From: Carboxylicivirga sp.
Lineage (GTDB): Bacteria; Bacteroidota; Bacteroidia; Bacteroidales; Marinilabiliaceae
Reading direction: 5' to 3'
Assembly: GCA_025210475.1 (NCBI GenBank)
Contig: JAOARW010000073.1
Location: 1-52,394, forward strand
DNA length: 52,394 bases
Shown here: positions 7,851 through 16,921 of the stretch, one piece after another
How the letters are laid out: every line of letters begins with the position of its first letter
Position numbering within the stretch: position 1 is the first letter of the stretch
Notes under the pieces: model-generated
What the model saw: the letters and a program-made list of their open reading frames with translations, nothing else
What the model was told of the DNA's origin: nothing
Database searches by the model: none
Made by a program: the position numbers and the translations under genes

Positions 7851-10406
7851 TTAATTCTCATTGACATGTTTAAGCAGAAGACTTTTTACAGCTTCGTTGC
7901 TCATGCCGTGGCTTAAGTGTGGATTAATAACATGACCGTCTTTACCAACTAATGTAATGTGCGGAATTCCTGAAATCTTAAACTGGCTGGACAATATGTT
8001 CCATTCATCCTGACTCACACGGTAATGTTCGCCCTTAATATCCGCGATCATGTTTTCCCAGGTGGCTTTCGGAGAGCTGGGATTGGTGATGTACAGAAAT
8101 ACCACTTTTTCGTCTTTAAGTTCTTCCTTCAATGGTTTAATTGTTGTTATAGCATTTCGGCATGGGCCACACCAGGTTGCCCAGAAATCTACATAAACAA
8201 CATTGCCTCTATATTTCTTAATGATTTCATCGAATAGTTTCTCACCTTCTGTTTCAGGAACCTTATTCACAACGGCTTTTGAATTCTTTTTATTGATTTC
8301 GATTTGCGCCAGTACCTTTTGATTTTGTGATGTAATAAATTCTAAAATCTCAGGTGTTTTAATAAATTCGGGTATGGCGGCTAATTCAGATTCGGATAAG
8401 GTATTATACTTCTGATCTGAAGGACAAACACTTTGTGCATTCATTACGTCAATTGTAAAGTTGTGCTCAATTCCCCAATTATTTTTGAGTTGATTTGTGC
8501 GATAATTACGGATGTTTGTGTTTCGGATTTGATTAATCTCCTTTTCAAATTTCTTCTGAATCTGATTAAGTTTATCGGCGAACTGCGATTGATATTCTTT
8601 TTCTTTTGCCAGATTTTCAGGTGATAAAACATCTGAATAAGCATCAACCATGCTTTGTTCTTCATCGTTAATACTACCTCCTGATGCAATTATTTCATCG
8701 GCCAATTCTTTCATGGACCAGCCACTTCGACCACTTTTTTGCATAAACGAGCGCACTGTTTTCATGTTCTTGGTGAACATGGCATCTTTGATACTCTGAT
8801 ATTTAGCATCCAACTCTTTAAGTTTCAGGTTGTAATCCGCCTGTTGGTTTTGAATTGTTGCATCGAGCGTCATTTGCTCATCTTCGCTTAAAACTGCATC
8901 TTTCTTTTTCAGTAGATTGGCCAGTGCAACAATGTCCGGCTTGTATAAATCCCGATTGGTTAACAAATTGTTAAACATCGAGTAATTGATAAATATTTTA
9001 TAAGATGAACAATATACACTTCGCGCATCGTTGAGCGGTAATTCACCTAAAAATGACAGGTGCTCCTTTTTTAGCTGCTGTGGTTTGATAGAAGGATCTT
9101 TACGCATCTGAGACCGTAGGTTGAGACTGTAACTGAGAATTGTAACTGCCTTGTTGTATTTAAAATCCATCTCGGCTAAATCCAGGGCTTTCTTTGATAT
9201 CATGACAGAGTCTTGCAGCTGCTTCCACTCTTTTTGATCCATGACTGAACTTTTATTACAATACTCGACATATTCCTGAGGCGTCATACCGCCGATCATT
9301 TTCATTACCTCGTTGTGCTTGAAATTTCTAATGTTATGGTATTTGGCCATGTCGCGGTTTAGTTGAGCACTTTCTCCCATTACCAGTTCACTTTCACCGG
9401 CAGTTTTCCGGTCTTTATCAATGCAATGTACCAGGCTTTTACCAGGCTCCAGATAGATCATGCCATTGTATAATGGCAAACGGATGTATATTATTTGTGT
9501 ATGACTCAAAGGAACCTGTGTACTGAAACTACCATCGTCGTTTATTTTAACCAAGTGCGATACTTGCTCTCCCGTAAAAATGTTATTGATGTATAACATT
9601 CCGGTACGTTGTTTCATTTTAGGCGAAAACCCTTTCAGGTACCCCGAATATTGTGTCATCACTGTTTTAAAATCGGGTTGTGATAAACCGGTATTATCAG
9701 CTAATTGATATTCAGGATTGCTAACCGGTTTTTTGCTGCAATAAACCAGGTGTTTTTTATCACTCCCAATCAATAAGGTGTTATCATCTTTCTTTTTAAT
9801 TATCAGGACTTTTTCACCCGTTTCATTTTGTAATTGAAAGGTTAATTGTTTTGCTTTCTGACTGGCTATGGTGTAGTTCCAAATGGCGTTATCGTAGATG
9901 ATGCAATCTTCATAAAGACCTGCTATCCAGCTCTGGCTGCCATCGTTTAAAAACCAGTCACCAGAAAGGGCTTCAGGTATTGCGCCCGTATATTTTTGAG
10001 GAACTAATTGAATATCATAAATATTCCAGCCACCTCCATTGGTTTCTAAGTAATCAACAATGGCAGCGTTTTTATCAATGGGTGGAAAAACAATCTGAAC
10101 ATCCATCTTACCGGATTCTGGCATAAATATTTTATCATCCAGCTTGTGTCCGGTTACATGTTTTACAAAAAATGACTCGTCTTTATTATCAACTTTAAGA
10201 CATGTTTTGGATGGGATACTCACCCAGTAGCCCGGGCGATAATTAATTTTGCAGTCAAATACTGTGGCACTGTCTGCCAGCGTGATTTTCTCAATTAGGA
10301 TATTAGTTGTTGTTGAACCACCAACCTTGGGATTGTTTACAACTTTTTGGGCATTAGAGCTTAATAAGCCTATCAGGCAAAGGCTAAGAAGAAAAAGCTT
10401 TTTCAT
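7851..10406 (-). CDS. large TlpA-like thiol-disulfide protein, periplasm-directed
   Basis: 851 residues with an N-terminal signal peptide (about 1-19, ending SNAQ). Only the last 145 residues are recognisable: a thioredoxin-like TlpA/ResA domain with VDFWATWCGPC, active-site cysteines at about 746 and 749, and the cis-proline loop GIPHITLV. The preceding 700 residues are a beta-rich N-terminal portion followed by a long charged helical region (about 520-660). Such long N-terminal extensions are common in Bacteroidota TlpA proteins. The likely role is reduction or exchange of disulfides in exported proteins. The gene is monocistronic by its flanking terminators. The function of the long N-terminal part is unknown to me. 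Confidence 0.82.
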   Translation of the reverse strand: MKKLFLLSLCLIGLLSSNAQKVVNNPKVGGSTTTNILIEKITLADSATVFDCKINYRPGYWVSIPSKTCLKVDNKDESFFVKHVTGHKLDDKIFMPESGKMDVQIVFPPIDKNAAIVDYLETNGGGWNIYDIQLVPQKYTGAIPEALSGDWFLNDGSQSWIAGLYEDCIIYDNAIWNYTIASQKAKQLTFQLQNETGEKVLIIKKKDDNTLLIGSDKKHLVYCSKKPVSNPEYQLADNTGLSQPDFKTVMTQYSGYLKGFSPKMKQRTGMLYINNIFTGEQVSHLVKINDDGSFSTQVPLSHTQIIYIRLPLYNGMIYLEPGKSLVHCIDKDRKTAGESELVMGESAQLNRDMAKYHNIRNFKHNEVMKMIGGMTPQEYVEYCNKSSVMDQKEWKQLQDSVMISKKALDLAEMDFKYNKAVTILSYSLNLRSQMRKDPSIKPQQLKKEHLSFLGELPLNDARSVYCSSYKIFINYSMFNNLLTNRDLYKPDIVALANLLKKKDAVLSEDEQMTLDATIQNQQADYNLKLKELDAKYQSIKDAMFTKNMKTVRSFMQKSGRSGWSMKELADEIIASGGSINDEEQSMVDAYSDVLSPENLAKEKEYQSQFADKLNQIQKKFEKEINQIRNTNIRNYRTNQLKNNWGIEHNFTIDVMNAQSVCPSDQKYNTLSESELAAIPEFIKTPEILEFITSQNQKVLAQIEINKKNSKAVVNKVPETEGEKLFDEIIKKYRGNVVYVDFWATWCGPCRNAITTIKPLKEELKDEKVVFLYITNPSSPKATWENMIADIKGEHYRVSQDEWNILSSQFKISGIPHITLVGKDGHVINPHLSHGMSNEAVKSLLLKHVNEN

Positions 10407-10606
10407 TATAAAAGGGGATTAGAGTTAATAATACATTATAAATGTAGAAATTATTTCGATCAATTGAAGCACTCTGGATCGAAATGATATTGTTAAATTA
10501 ACTTAAATCCAATAATTCCCTTTAATTATGCAACTGGCTGAGACTATTGATGTCACAGCTTACATAAAGATTCAAATCCAACTTTTACACTTAAAAAAGA
10601 GCATAA

Positions 10607-10641
10607 AAAAACCGTTACAACTATTAATTGAAACGGTTTTT
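10607..10641 (-). terminator. terminator after the cysteine-rich lipoprotein gene
   Basis: A 10-bp stem, AAAAACCGTT against AACGGTTTTT, with a 15-base loop, about 45 bases after the minus-strand stop codon. A/T runs on both sides make it usable in either direction. Confidence 0.7.
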
Positions 10642-10684
10642 ATTCTCATTCTATGATGAGACGATCTCCAAATAAGCGTTTTGC

Positions 10685-11029
10685 TTATCCCTTATTCTCA
10701 CACTCCTTTTCACAGTCTTTTTTGTCGCAAGCTTTTTCACAGTCAGTTTTTTTCTCACCGTCTTTGTCGCAACAACCTTTTTTATCTTTGCATTCTGCCT
10801 TTTCGGCACAGCTTTTCTCACATTTAGTACTGTCCTTATCGCAACAAGCTTTTTCCTTATCTGCTTCTTTTGAGCAGCAGGCCTTTTCTTTTTTTGCGTC
10901 TTCAGAACAACAAGCTTTTGTTTCTACCGCCGCTTTTTCTTTAGATTCATCTCCCTGAGCATTTGATTTCATACCGCATGATGAAACAACCAAAGCAACA
11001 ACCGCTAAAACAACTAGAATTTTTTTCAT
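10685..11029 (-). CDS. small cysteine- and lysine-rich lipoprotein
   Basis: 114 residues. The start MKKILVVLAVVALVVSSC is a lipoprotein signal with the lipid-attachment cysteine at 18. The mature part is made almost entirely of K, E, D, A and C and contains 15 further cysteines, including three ACCS/ACCD blocks at intervals of 11-12 residues, a GCCDKDG block and single-cysteine pieces such as EKACDKKDCEKEC. This pattern suggests metal coordination at the cell surface or in the periplasm, but no named metal-binding domain is evident. It is monocistronic. The long open frame on the opposite strand at this locus is a composition artefact, since the signal peptide and lipobox make sense only on the minus strand. 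Confidence 0.75.
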   Translation of the reverse strand: MKKILVVLAVVALVVSSCGMKSNAQGDESKEKAAVETKACCSEDAKKEKACCSKEADKEKACCDKDSTKCEKSCAEKAECKDKKGCCDKDGEKKTDCEKACDKKDCEKECENKG

Positions 11030-11238
11030 GTCTTTAAATAGTTTGAGTTAATAATGTATGTGACAAAGTTTAATAAAACTCTGATTTTTACAACTTTCGA
11101 GCTTACGTTAATACCTCGAAAGAGTTACAATAATAACGATAATCTGAAATAAATAAAAAAAGTTTCGACGTACATATTTTTTGGGCCCATAACGCAACCT
11201 CTGTTTAGGAATTGCATCTTAATCTAAAATCCTTTACT

Positions 11239-11664
11239 ATGAAATATTTACAATTATTGGTACTATGCCTGTTGGTTTTATTAACAAGTTGTAATAAGTC
11301 TGATGATACAATTCAGCCTGTTGATTCGGATAATCTATTGATTGGTCATTGGTCGTACCGCGAAGGTGGCGATAATAACCAAAGCACCTTTCAAAGGGTG
11401 GAAGGCTTTATTGACGACGAATACGGCGTATACTTTAATTACGATAATAAATTTGTTGAACGAAAGAATCCTGGTTGGTGTGGCACTCCTCCAATTGTTT
11501 TGGAAAACTTTAATGGTACCTGGCAAAAGAATGAAAGTCAGTTAACTATTAATGTTGAAGATTGGAATGGTACCGCCAAATATAAATGGGAAGTTATTGA
11601 TTTGAAGAAAGATAAGTTGGTGATACAACTTGTATGGGATGAATATCATCAAGATGATAATTAA
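11239..11664 (+). CDS. small lipocalin-like lipoprotein
   Basis: 141 residues. I place the start at the ATG at 11239, because MKYLQLLVLCLLVLLTSC is then a complete lipoprotein signal with the modified cysteine at residue 18; the upstream TTG at 11212 would add nine residues before it. The mature domain begins LLIGHWSYREGG and consists of predicted beta strands with tryptophans (GTWQKNESQLTI, KYKWEVIDLKKDKLVIQL), which resembles the lipocalin-like lipoproteins common in Bacteroidota. No ligand can be assigned. Only 10 bases separate its stop from the stop of the convergent TonB receptor gene, and no terminator hairpin fits between them. Confidence 0.78.
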   Translation: MKYLQLLVLCLLVLLTSCNKSDDTIQPVDSDNLLIGHWSYREGGDNNQSTFQRVEGFIDDEYGVYFNYDNKFVERKNPGWCGTPPIVLENFNGTWQKNESQLTINVEDWNGTAKYKWEVIDLKKDKLVIQLVWDEYHQDDN

Positions 11665-11674
11665 TCAGTCTACA

Positions 11675-14176
11675 TTAATAATGAAGTTTCAAATATAACA
11701 ATGGTGTAAAAGGAACGGCATCTCCATTTATGTATACGGTATTTAATTGTTCTATAGGGATTCGACTAAACTGGCTGTATTTAATGTTATCGGCATTGGT
11801 AACGTTAAGAACAGAGATACCCACTTCGCCATTGAATTTTGGGAGCGCAAGGCGATAAACAATGGAGGCATCCAAGCGATTATAATCCGGTTCAATGTAT
11901 TGTTCATTTTTGTAATGACTATAAATGGGAAAACCGGAGCCAAAAACGTAAATGGTCGATAAGTGAAATGATCCCAGGTTAAACAATGTTGCCAGCTTTA
12001 CTTCATGTCGCTGATCTTGTAAGGCACGGCGGTATCTTCCATCAATCAAAGGATAATGTTCTTCGTTTTTACCCAAAGAATAGGAAGCCCAGATAGAATG
12101 CCCCTTAAAGTCTTTTTTAGAGTAGAAATCGATTCCGTACGAACGGCTGTCGCCATAAATGATGATATTTTCTTTCCTTATATAGCGTGTTAATCCCTCG
12201 TTTGTTTTATAATAGGAATCGATGCTAAATAAGAAATCCTGAGGAGTGTAAGCTGCTCCAATTACAAAGTGTTCTGACTTAATGACCGGTACTTCGTTAC
12301 CATCTGCTAAAGTCCATGAATAGCGGTAGTTGCCGTTGTCGTCATCAATAGATGTTTTAACCAGATATTGGTGGTAATGGCCCCATGATGCATTAAGTTT
12401 TATATTTCCTGAAGCTCGGTATGATAAGCTAATACGAGGATCAAAGTAGATTTTATCGACAAAAAACGAATGGTTGTAACGCAATCCCGCTGTTAAGCTA
12501 AATCGATCCGACATCTGGATTTTATCCTGAGCAAATAAGATTAAGCGATTCGCTCGTTCCGATACATTAATATACTGGGTATTAAAGGTATCTTCTGTCA
12601 GAGTCAAGTCATTGTTTACCCATTCAGTGCCAAGGGTAACGGCATGATGCTCTCCATGAAGTAATTTGTTTTCCCACTTGAGACTGAGTTCGTTTACATC
12701 GTTATGAGTTTCCAAATCTGATGTTATACGGTTGTTGTTCTTTCGGCTTAAACTGGCCTGGCGCAATAATGAGTATTTAGATTGTAGTGCCGAATAACTT
12801 AATTTTATTGATGTGGAATGACCATTCGCCCATGTTTTACCGTAGTAGGCGGTGCCACCCATTTGTGTGTTATCTTCCTCTGATTCATTCTTAATATCAA
12901 CTGGAACCCATTCGCCATTTTGCCTTTCTCTTTCCACTTCACTATCAATATCCACTTCAAAGTTATCGTCAGCATGTAACAGGCTTATATAAAAGAGATC
13001 ACCATTATCGCCTTGAAAAGAATATTTTAGGTTAAAATCACGAAAATCATATTCCGGAGTTGCACTCAGGCTTTTACTGTTTTCCACCATTTTGTGTAGA
13101 TAATTCAGATCTTCGCTGCCAAACAAATTATAATAAGTTTGCCGGAAAGCCAGCATTACCGAAGATTTTTGACTCATTGGTAACTCAACCATACCATTAA
13201 TGGTTTGGTTATTAATAAACAAGTTGAAGCCGGGTTGCAATACACTCCCATTTTTACCACTAATGTTAACAATTCCCCCCACCACATCGTCGTTTGTAGC
13301 ATCATAGCCTCCTTTGTTAACTTCGATGTTTTTGGCCAGATATGGATTAACTGCACTGATGTTGTCACTAAAGTTTTTTAAGCCCCAGATGGTAAACCCA
13401 TCAAATTTTACACGACTGGTTCCTTCGGGACTTCCCCAGATTATGAGGTCGTTGGCTTGCTCGCCTGCAGCCAATATACCCGGTTGAAGTCGCAGAAGGT
13501 TAAAAACCGAGTTATCACCATTGCCCGGCAGGTAATTGGCAATGTGGTGATTTAAACTGGTAAGTCCGGATGACTCGCCTATCTGAGTTGATTTTTCAAC
13601 AATATTATTGGTTACAACCACTTCTTTTATCCCAATGGCTGAAGGTGTTAACGTCAGTTTGTGATTCGATCCCGCTCTTAACAGTGTGTCCAGCATATAG
13701 CAACCCAAATGGGAAGCAACTACATCAAAAACACTATCGTTATCAAAGCTAAAGCTAAACATACCCTTTACATCGGTTACGGCCTGCTGATCGTTGGCTT
13801 TTATATGCGAAAAGGGCAACGGTTCGCCCGTTCCCCTTTCTATAATTTTTCCGACTAAATGGAACTTCTTAGGAATCTTTTCTTTTTTATGCTGAAAGAT
13901 TATATAAACATCCTGATTCTTTTCGAAGCTTAAAGGCAGGTCTTTAAGTATGAAAGCCAAGGCCTCGTTGATACTTTTAAATTTCTTCTTTATGGTAATT
14001 TTATAGTGCGATAGCAGTTCGTCATTGAACGATAATTGTAAATCGAACTGATTGCGCCACTCAATCAGGAGTTCATTAAGGGGCTTAGACTGGCAATCCA
14101 CCTCAATTGATTGTGCCCAAACAGTTGAGATGGATAAGAACCAAACATATATGAAAAAAGTAATTATTTTCTTCAC
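11675..14176 (-). CDS. FecA-like TonB-dependent receptor with an STN signalling domain
   Basis: 833 residues: signal peptide 1-21 (ending VWAQ); STN domain at about 22-92 (secretin/TonB N-terminus, the part that contacts FecR); carboxypeptidase-regulatory-like beta sandwich at about 103-185; plug at about 190-310; a 22-strand-type barrel to the C-terminal residues LYLKLHY. The start is a GTG; the ATG two bases upstream is out of frame and meets TGA at once. The gene follows ECF sigma and FecR on the same strand with a 34-base gap, so this is a complete Fec-type surface-signalling unit. The ligand is unknown. It could be a siderophore, an oligosaccharide or a peptide, since no biosynthetic or degradative genes are linked. 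Confidence 0.9.
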   Translation of the reverse strand: MKKIITFFIYVWFLSISTVWAQSIEVDCQSKPLNELLIEWRNQFDLQLSFNDELLSHYKITIKKKFKSINEALAFILKDLPLSFEKNQDVYIIFQHKKEKIPKKFHLVGKIIERGTGEPLPFSHIKANDQQAVTDVKGMFSFSFDNDSVFDVVASHLGCYMLDTLLRAGSNHKLTLTPSAIGIKEVVVTNNIVEKSTQIGESSGLTSLNHHIANYLPGNGDNSVFNLLRLQPGILAAGEQANDLIIWGSPEGTSRVKFDGFTIWGLKNFSDNISAVNPYLAKNIEVNKGGYDATNDDVVGGIVNISGKNGSVLQPGFNLFINNQTINGMVELPMSQKSSVMLAFRQTYYNLFGSEDLNYLHKMVENSKSLSATPEYDFRDFNLKYSFQGDNGDLFYISLLHADDNFEVDIDSEVERERQNGEWVPVDIKNESEEDNTQMGGTAYYGKTWANGHSTSIKLSYSALQSKYSLLRQASLSRKNNNRITSDLETHNDVNELSLKWENKLLHGEHHAVTLGTEWVNNDLTLTEDTFNTQYINVSERANRLILFAQDKIQMSDRFSLTAGLRYNHSFFVDKIYFDPRISLSYRASGNIKLNASWGHYHQYLVKTSIDDDNGNYRYSWTLADGNEVPVIKSEHFVIGAAYTPQDFLFSIDSYYKTNEGLTRYIRKENIIIYGDSRSYGIDFYSKKDFKGHSIWASYSLGKNEEHYPLIDGRYRRALQDQRHEVKLATLFNLGSFHLSTIYVFGSGFPIYSHYKNEQYIEPDYNRLDASIVYRLALPKFNGEVGISVLNVTNADNIKYSQFSRIPIEQLNTVYINGDAVPFTPLLYLKLHY

Positions 14177-14210
14177 ATGAATTTTTTATCAATACGTATT
14201 AATAACAATA

Positions 14211-15104
14211 CTAATTCTTTTGGCTCACCAAAAAGCCATTGGGCGTTTTCTTAAATGTTAAACCCATTGGGCGACAGATATTGTACATCACATCTTCTAC
14301 TGAACGATCCAATGTAAAATTACCACTATAGTTTTCGTTTAAATTATCTTTCAGAACGATCTGAACCCCATACTGACGTTCCACCTCTTCAAACACCAAA
14401 TTTAAAGGAGTGGCAGTGAAATGAAATTGATCTTGCATCCAGTAGATAGTTGCCTCAGTATTGCCTTCTTCCGAGCTAAACACCTGTCCATTGGATTGAA
14501 CGGAGGCCTGCATATTGGGTGTGATATCGGTTGAGTTACCGCTGACAACACTAACTACGCGAACTTTGCCGGTATAACAGGTTACTTTATATTCATTTTT
14601 ACGGGCATAGATATTAAAACTGGTTCCCAGCACAATGGTACGTCCCATTGAAGAAACCACTTCGAATGATTCGCCTTTTTGCACCTTAAAAAATCCTTCT
14701 CCTTCGAATTGTACCTCCCGGTTAAAGCGCCACCATAAAGGTTTATATTTGATAACAGAACCCGCATTTAACTCAATGCTTGAACCATCGGGTAGTAAAG
14801 CCGTTAAATGTTGGCCCGCATTGGCATGAACTGTTTTGGTATATAAGCGGAAAAATACAGAAGTACCTATCAAAAGAAGAAAAATCGCTGCCATTGATAA
14901 CCATAACGGACGAAGAACTTTTCCTTTCTTTTGGGACATTTCGATTTTTGGCTCTATTGCCTGGTTCTCGTCTCCAAGCATCTCTTCCATCGATTCCCAA
15001 ACATCAGCTTTCGAACGCGAGTAAGGCAGCTCAACCTTTGGCATAGACTTCATAAAGTCATCGTCATTGGTCCATTGTTCGTTATGTGAATTCTCTTGCT
15101 TCAT
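14211..15104 (-). CDS. FecR-family anti-sigma factor (module 1)
   Basis: 297 residues: a cytoplasmic N-terminal region of about 65 residues, one membrane span at about 68-86 (LWLSMAAIFLLLIG), a periplasmic FecR domain at about 95-190 (LPDGSSIELNAGSVIKY, EGEGFFKVQ, VLGTSFNIYA), and the C-terminal DUF4974/STN-like domain (about 225-297, ATPLNLVFEEVERQYGVQI). FecR proteins hold or activate an ECF sigma factor according to the state of the outer-membrane receptor. Its ATG overlaps the sigma stop codon by four bases (ATGA), which indicates translational coupling. Confidence 0.92.
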   Translation of the reverse strand: MKQENSHNEQWTNDDDFMKSMPKVELPYSRSKADVWESMEEMLGDENQAIEPKIEMSQKKGKVLRPLWLSMAAIFLLLIGTSVFFRLYTKTVHANAGQHLTALLPDGSSIELNAGSVIKYKPLWWRFNREVQFEGEGFFKVQKGESFEVVSSMGRTIVLGTSFNIYARKNEYKVTCYTGKVRVVSVVSGNSTDITPNMQASVQSNGQVFSSEEGNTEATIYWMQDQFHFTATPLNLVFEEVERQYGVQIVLKDNLNENYSGNFTLDRSVEDVMYNICRPMGLTFKKTPNGFLVSQKN

Positions 15105-15652
15105 GATACTGCCAGTGCTTCTCTTAAAAATTGTAATGCGTTTCTCATTCGTTTTTCAACCGCTTTGATGCTTAGTTCCAGTCGGTCGGCTATTTCGTGA
15201 TATTTGAGTTCATCGTTTCGGCTCATCAAAAATACTTCTCTTTGAATCTCCGGCATCTCCCGAAGAGCTTTTTCATAGGAGTTTTTCAATTCCTTGTAAT
15301 TTAGCTCTTCTTCTGGTGATTGATTTTCTCTCTGGTCCGGTGGCCTTGCAATAAATTCCTGCTCTGTTTGACTGCGCCTGTATTTACTGATAAACGAATC
15401 CTTTGCCATTTTATAAAGTAAACCAACCAATTCTTTAGGTGGTTTATCCACCTGTTTCTCCCACAGTTTCATAAACACCTCCTGGGCTATATCCGTTGCC
15501 AGCTCGGCATCGGCACATCGGTAATAGATATAGTTACGCAGTGGATCGAAATGCTCATTAAACAAACTTTTAAACTCTTCCCGCTTCAAAATAAGTAAAA
15601 TTGATTGTCTTTTTGTTCGCTTTTTTATTCGTGATATAAATCTCTGAATCAC
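15101..15652 (-). CDS. ECF RNA polymerase sigma factor (module 1)
   Basis: 183 residues. Sigma region 2 (EEFKSLFNEHFDPLRNYIYY, then DIAQEVFMKLWE) and region 4 (MPEIQREVFLMSRNDELKYHEIADRLELSIKAVEKRM) are both clear, with no C-terminal extension. The annotated start is a GTG with no recognisable ribosome site; an internal TTG about 21 codons later, just before the region 2 homology, is possible, so the N-terminus is uncertain. It leads an operon with FecR (4-base overlap) and the TonB receptor. It is expected to activate its own receptor when ligand binds. Confidence 0.92.
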   Translation of the reverse strand: MIQRFISRIKKRTKRQSILLILKREEFKSLFNEHFDPLRNYIYYRCADAELATDIAQEVFMKLWEKQVDKPPKELVGLLYKMAKDSFISKYRRSQTEQEFIARPPDQRENQSPEEELNYKELKNSYEKALREMPEIQREVFLMSRNDELKYHEIADRLELSIKAVEKRMRNALQFLREALAVS

Positions 15653-15717
15653 AAACAGGATTTAATACGTAAAAGTTAAACCCATATGTTTCAATATCAA
15701 AGCTTTTTTTCGCGAAA

Positions 15718-15745
15718 CCCGAAGAAGTACGTTTACTTCTCCGGG
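15718..15745 (-). terminator. hairpin between the unknown lipoprotein gene and the ECF sigma gene
   Basis: An 11-bp stem with one mismatch (CCCGAAGAAGTA against TACTTCTCCGGG, 4-base loop). It sits after the stop of the lipoprotein gene and before the sigma gene. The T-run is better on the plus strand, so termination of minus-strand transcripts is only probable. Confidence 0.5.
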
Positions 15746-15773
15746 ATTTTTATTTATGAGTGAACGGGAGTTG

Positions 15774-16703
15774 TTATTCATTATTTTCATCATCCTGGCG
15801 CTTTTCGCGTTTGCGTTCGCCAATTTTAAATTCCTTGCTACCTTCAGCTGTGGTCATTGTAGCTACACGGTCGCATTCCATATCGCCATAATTAACGGTG
15901 GCAAACTCAACTCCATTTTTCGATAGAGAAACCTCGCCGGCAACAATCCAACGGCATCCACCTTTTTTGATTAATGGAGAAGTTATGTCTCGTCGGTACA
16001 CGTTGCCATCTGAATCCTCGCAGTTTACAAATCCTTCTATCTGGAAAATATCATCGGAATGATCAAAAGGTGTATCCATACCCTCTGTCCAGGTGCGTGT
16101 GCGCTGTGCCTCACGATTGATTGTCGTTCCATCCTCCAAAGTAAAGGTCATATCGCGATCAATATTTACCTTGAATTCATCCTTTAAAAAGGTTTTGACA
16201 CTTGTTCCGGCAATCGCAACTGCATCGACACTAAAATCCTTGAAAGTTACTGTTCTGGTAGCTTCATTTACCCTTCGGGGTGCTGTTTGATAGATTTCAA
16301 TAATTCCGGCAATTACGCGTCCGTTTTCTAATTCAGTGCCTTCGCCATAATTCAGGTTAATGGTGCGTGGCCAGCCACCTTCTTCTTTAACGATGTGAAT
16401 ATCGGGACACTTGCCAAATTTATAACGCCAGCGGTAATGCTTTTTATCATCGTCTCCCGATTTAAGGATTGCTCCCGACTGCTCCATGGCGATAGTTTCG
16501 GCCACTTCATCGGTGCCGGTAAATAAGTCAATCTCATATTCGGTAGCTTCAACCACATCATCCAAAGATGCTTCTGTTGTAACAACCGATTCGGTAGTAG
16601 ACTTTAAATCAACCTCGGCCATTGGCATGTCAATAATGTTTTCATTTTTGTCGCAAGATGCTAAAGCGGCAATAACAGCTAATGATAATAGTACCTTTTT
16701 CAT
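15774..16703 (-). CDS. lipoprotein of unknown function
   Basis: 309 residues. MKKVLLSLAVIAALASC is a lipoprotein signal with the modified cysteine at 17. The next 60 residues are acidic and threonine-rich and look unstructured. From about residue 90 the sequence becomes beta-rich (YRWRYKFGKCPDIHIV, GGWPRTINLNYGEGT, paired strands with TRTWTEGMDTPFDH, GGCRWIVAGEVSLSKNG) and ends in a charged tail. I do not recognise a named family. It lies upstream of the ECF sigma gene on the same strand, separated by a hairpin, and is divergent from the second ECF module 218 bases away. Regulation by either sigma factor is plausible but unproven. Confidence 0.75.
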   Translation of the reverse strand: MKKVLLSLAVIAALASCDKNENIIDMPMAEVDLKSTTESVVTTEASLDDVVEATEYEIDLFTGTDEVAETIAMEQSGAILKSGDDDKKHYRWRYKFGKCPDIHIVKEEGGWPRTINLNYGEGTELENGRVIAGIIEIYQTAPRRVNEATRTVTFKDFSVDAVAIAGTSVKTFLKDEFKVNIDRDMTFTLEDGTTINREAQRTRTWTEGMDTPFDHSDDIFQIEGFVNCEDSDGNVYRRDITSPLIKKGGCRWIVAGEVSLSKNGVEFATVNYGDMECDRVATMTTAEGSKEFKIGERKREKRQDDENNE

Positions 16704-16894
16704 AATCTTCTATTTTATGTGATTAGTTAATTTCAGTTTGAAAAGATTTAAAATCGATTCCGTTGAATGCGTTTTTGAATGCTCTTACACTAGCTTACCG
16801 CATGAAGTGAGTTTTACCCTACCTGTTTTTTTAATTTTTTTTGAAATATTTTTTAAAACTCTTGTATAATGCACAATTAGGCATGCTTTTTCTA

Positions 16895-16902
16895 TAATTT
16901 TG
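16895..16902 (+). promoter_or_regulatory. -7 element before ECF sigma module 2
   Basis: TAATTTTG fits the Bacteroidota -7 consensus TAnnTTTG and lies 20 bases before the proposed start. No TTTG is found at the expected 19-21 base spacing upstream, so only half of the promoter is visible. Confidence 0.4.
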
Positions 16903-16921
16903 CAGCAAACTCTGAGGAGAA

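Noticed and set aside
10653..10958. 101-residue plus-strand protein rich in S, F and Q
   Set aside because: It is the antisense of the cysteine-rich lipoprotein and its composition is simply complementary to the K/E/C codons.
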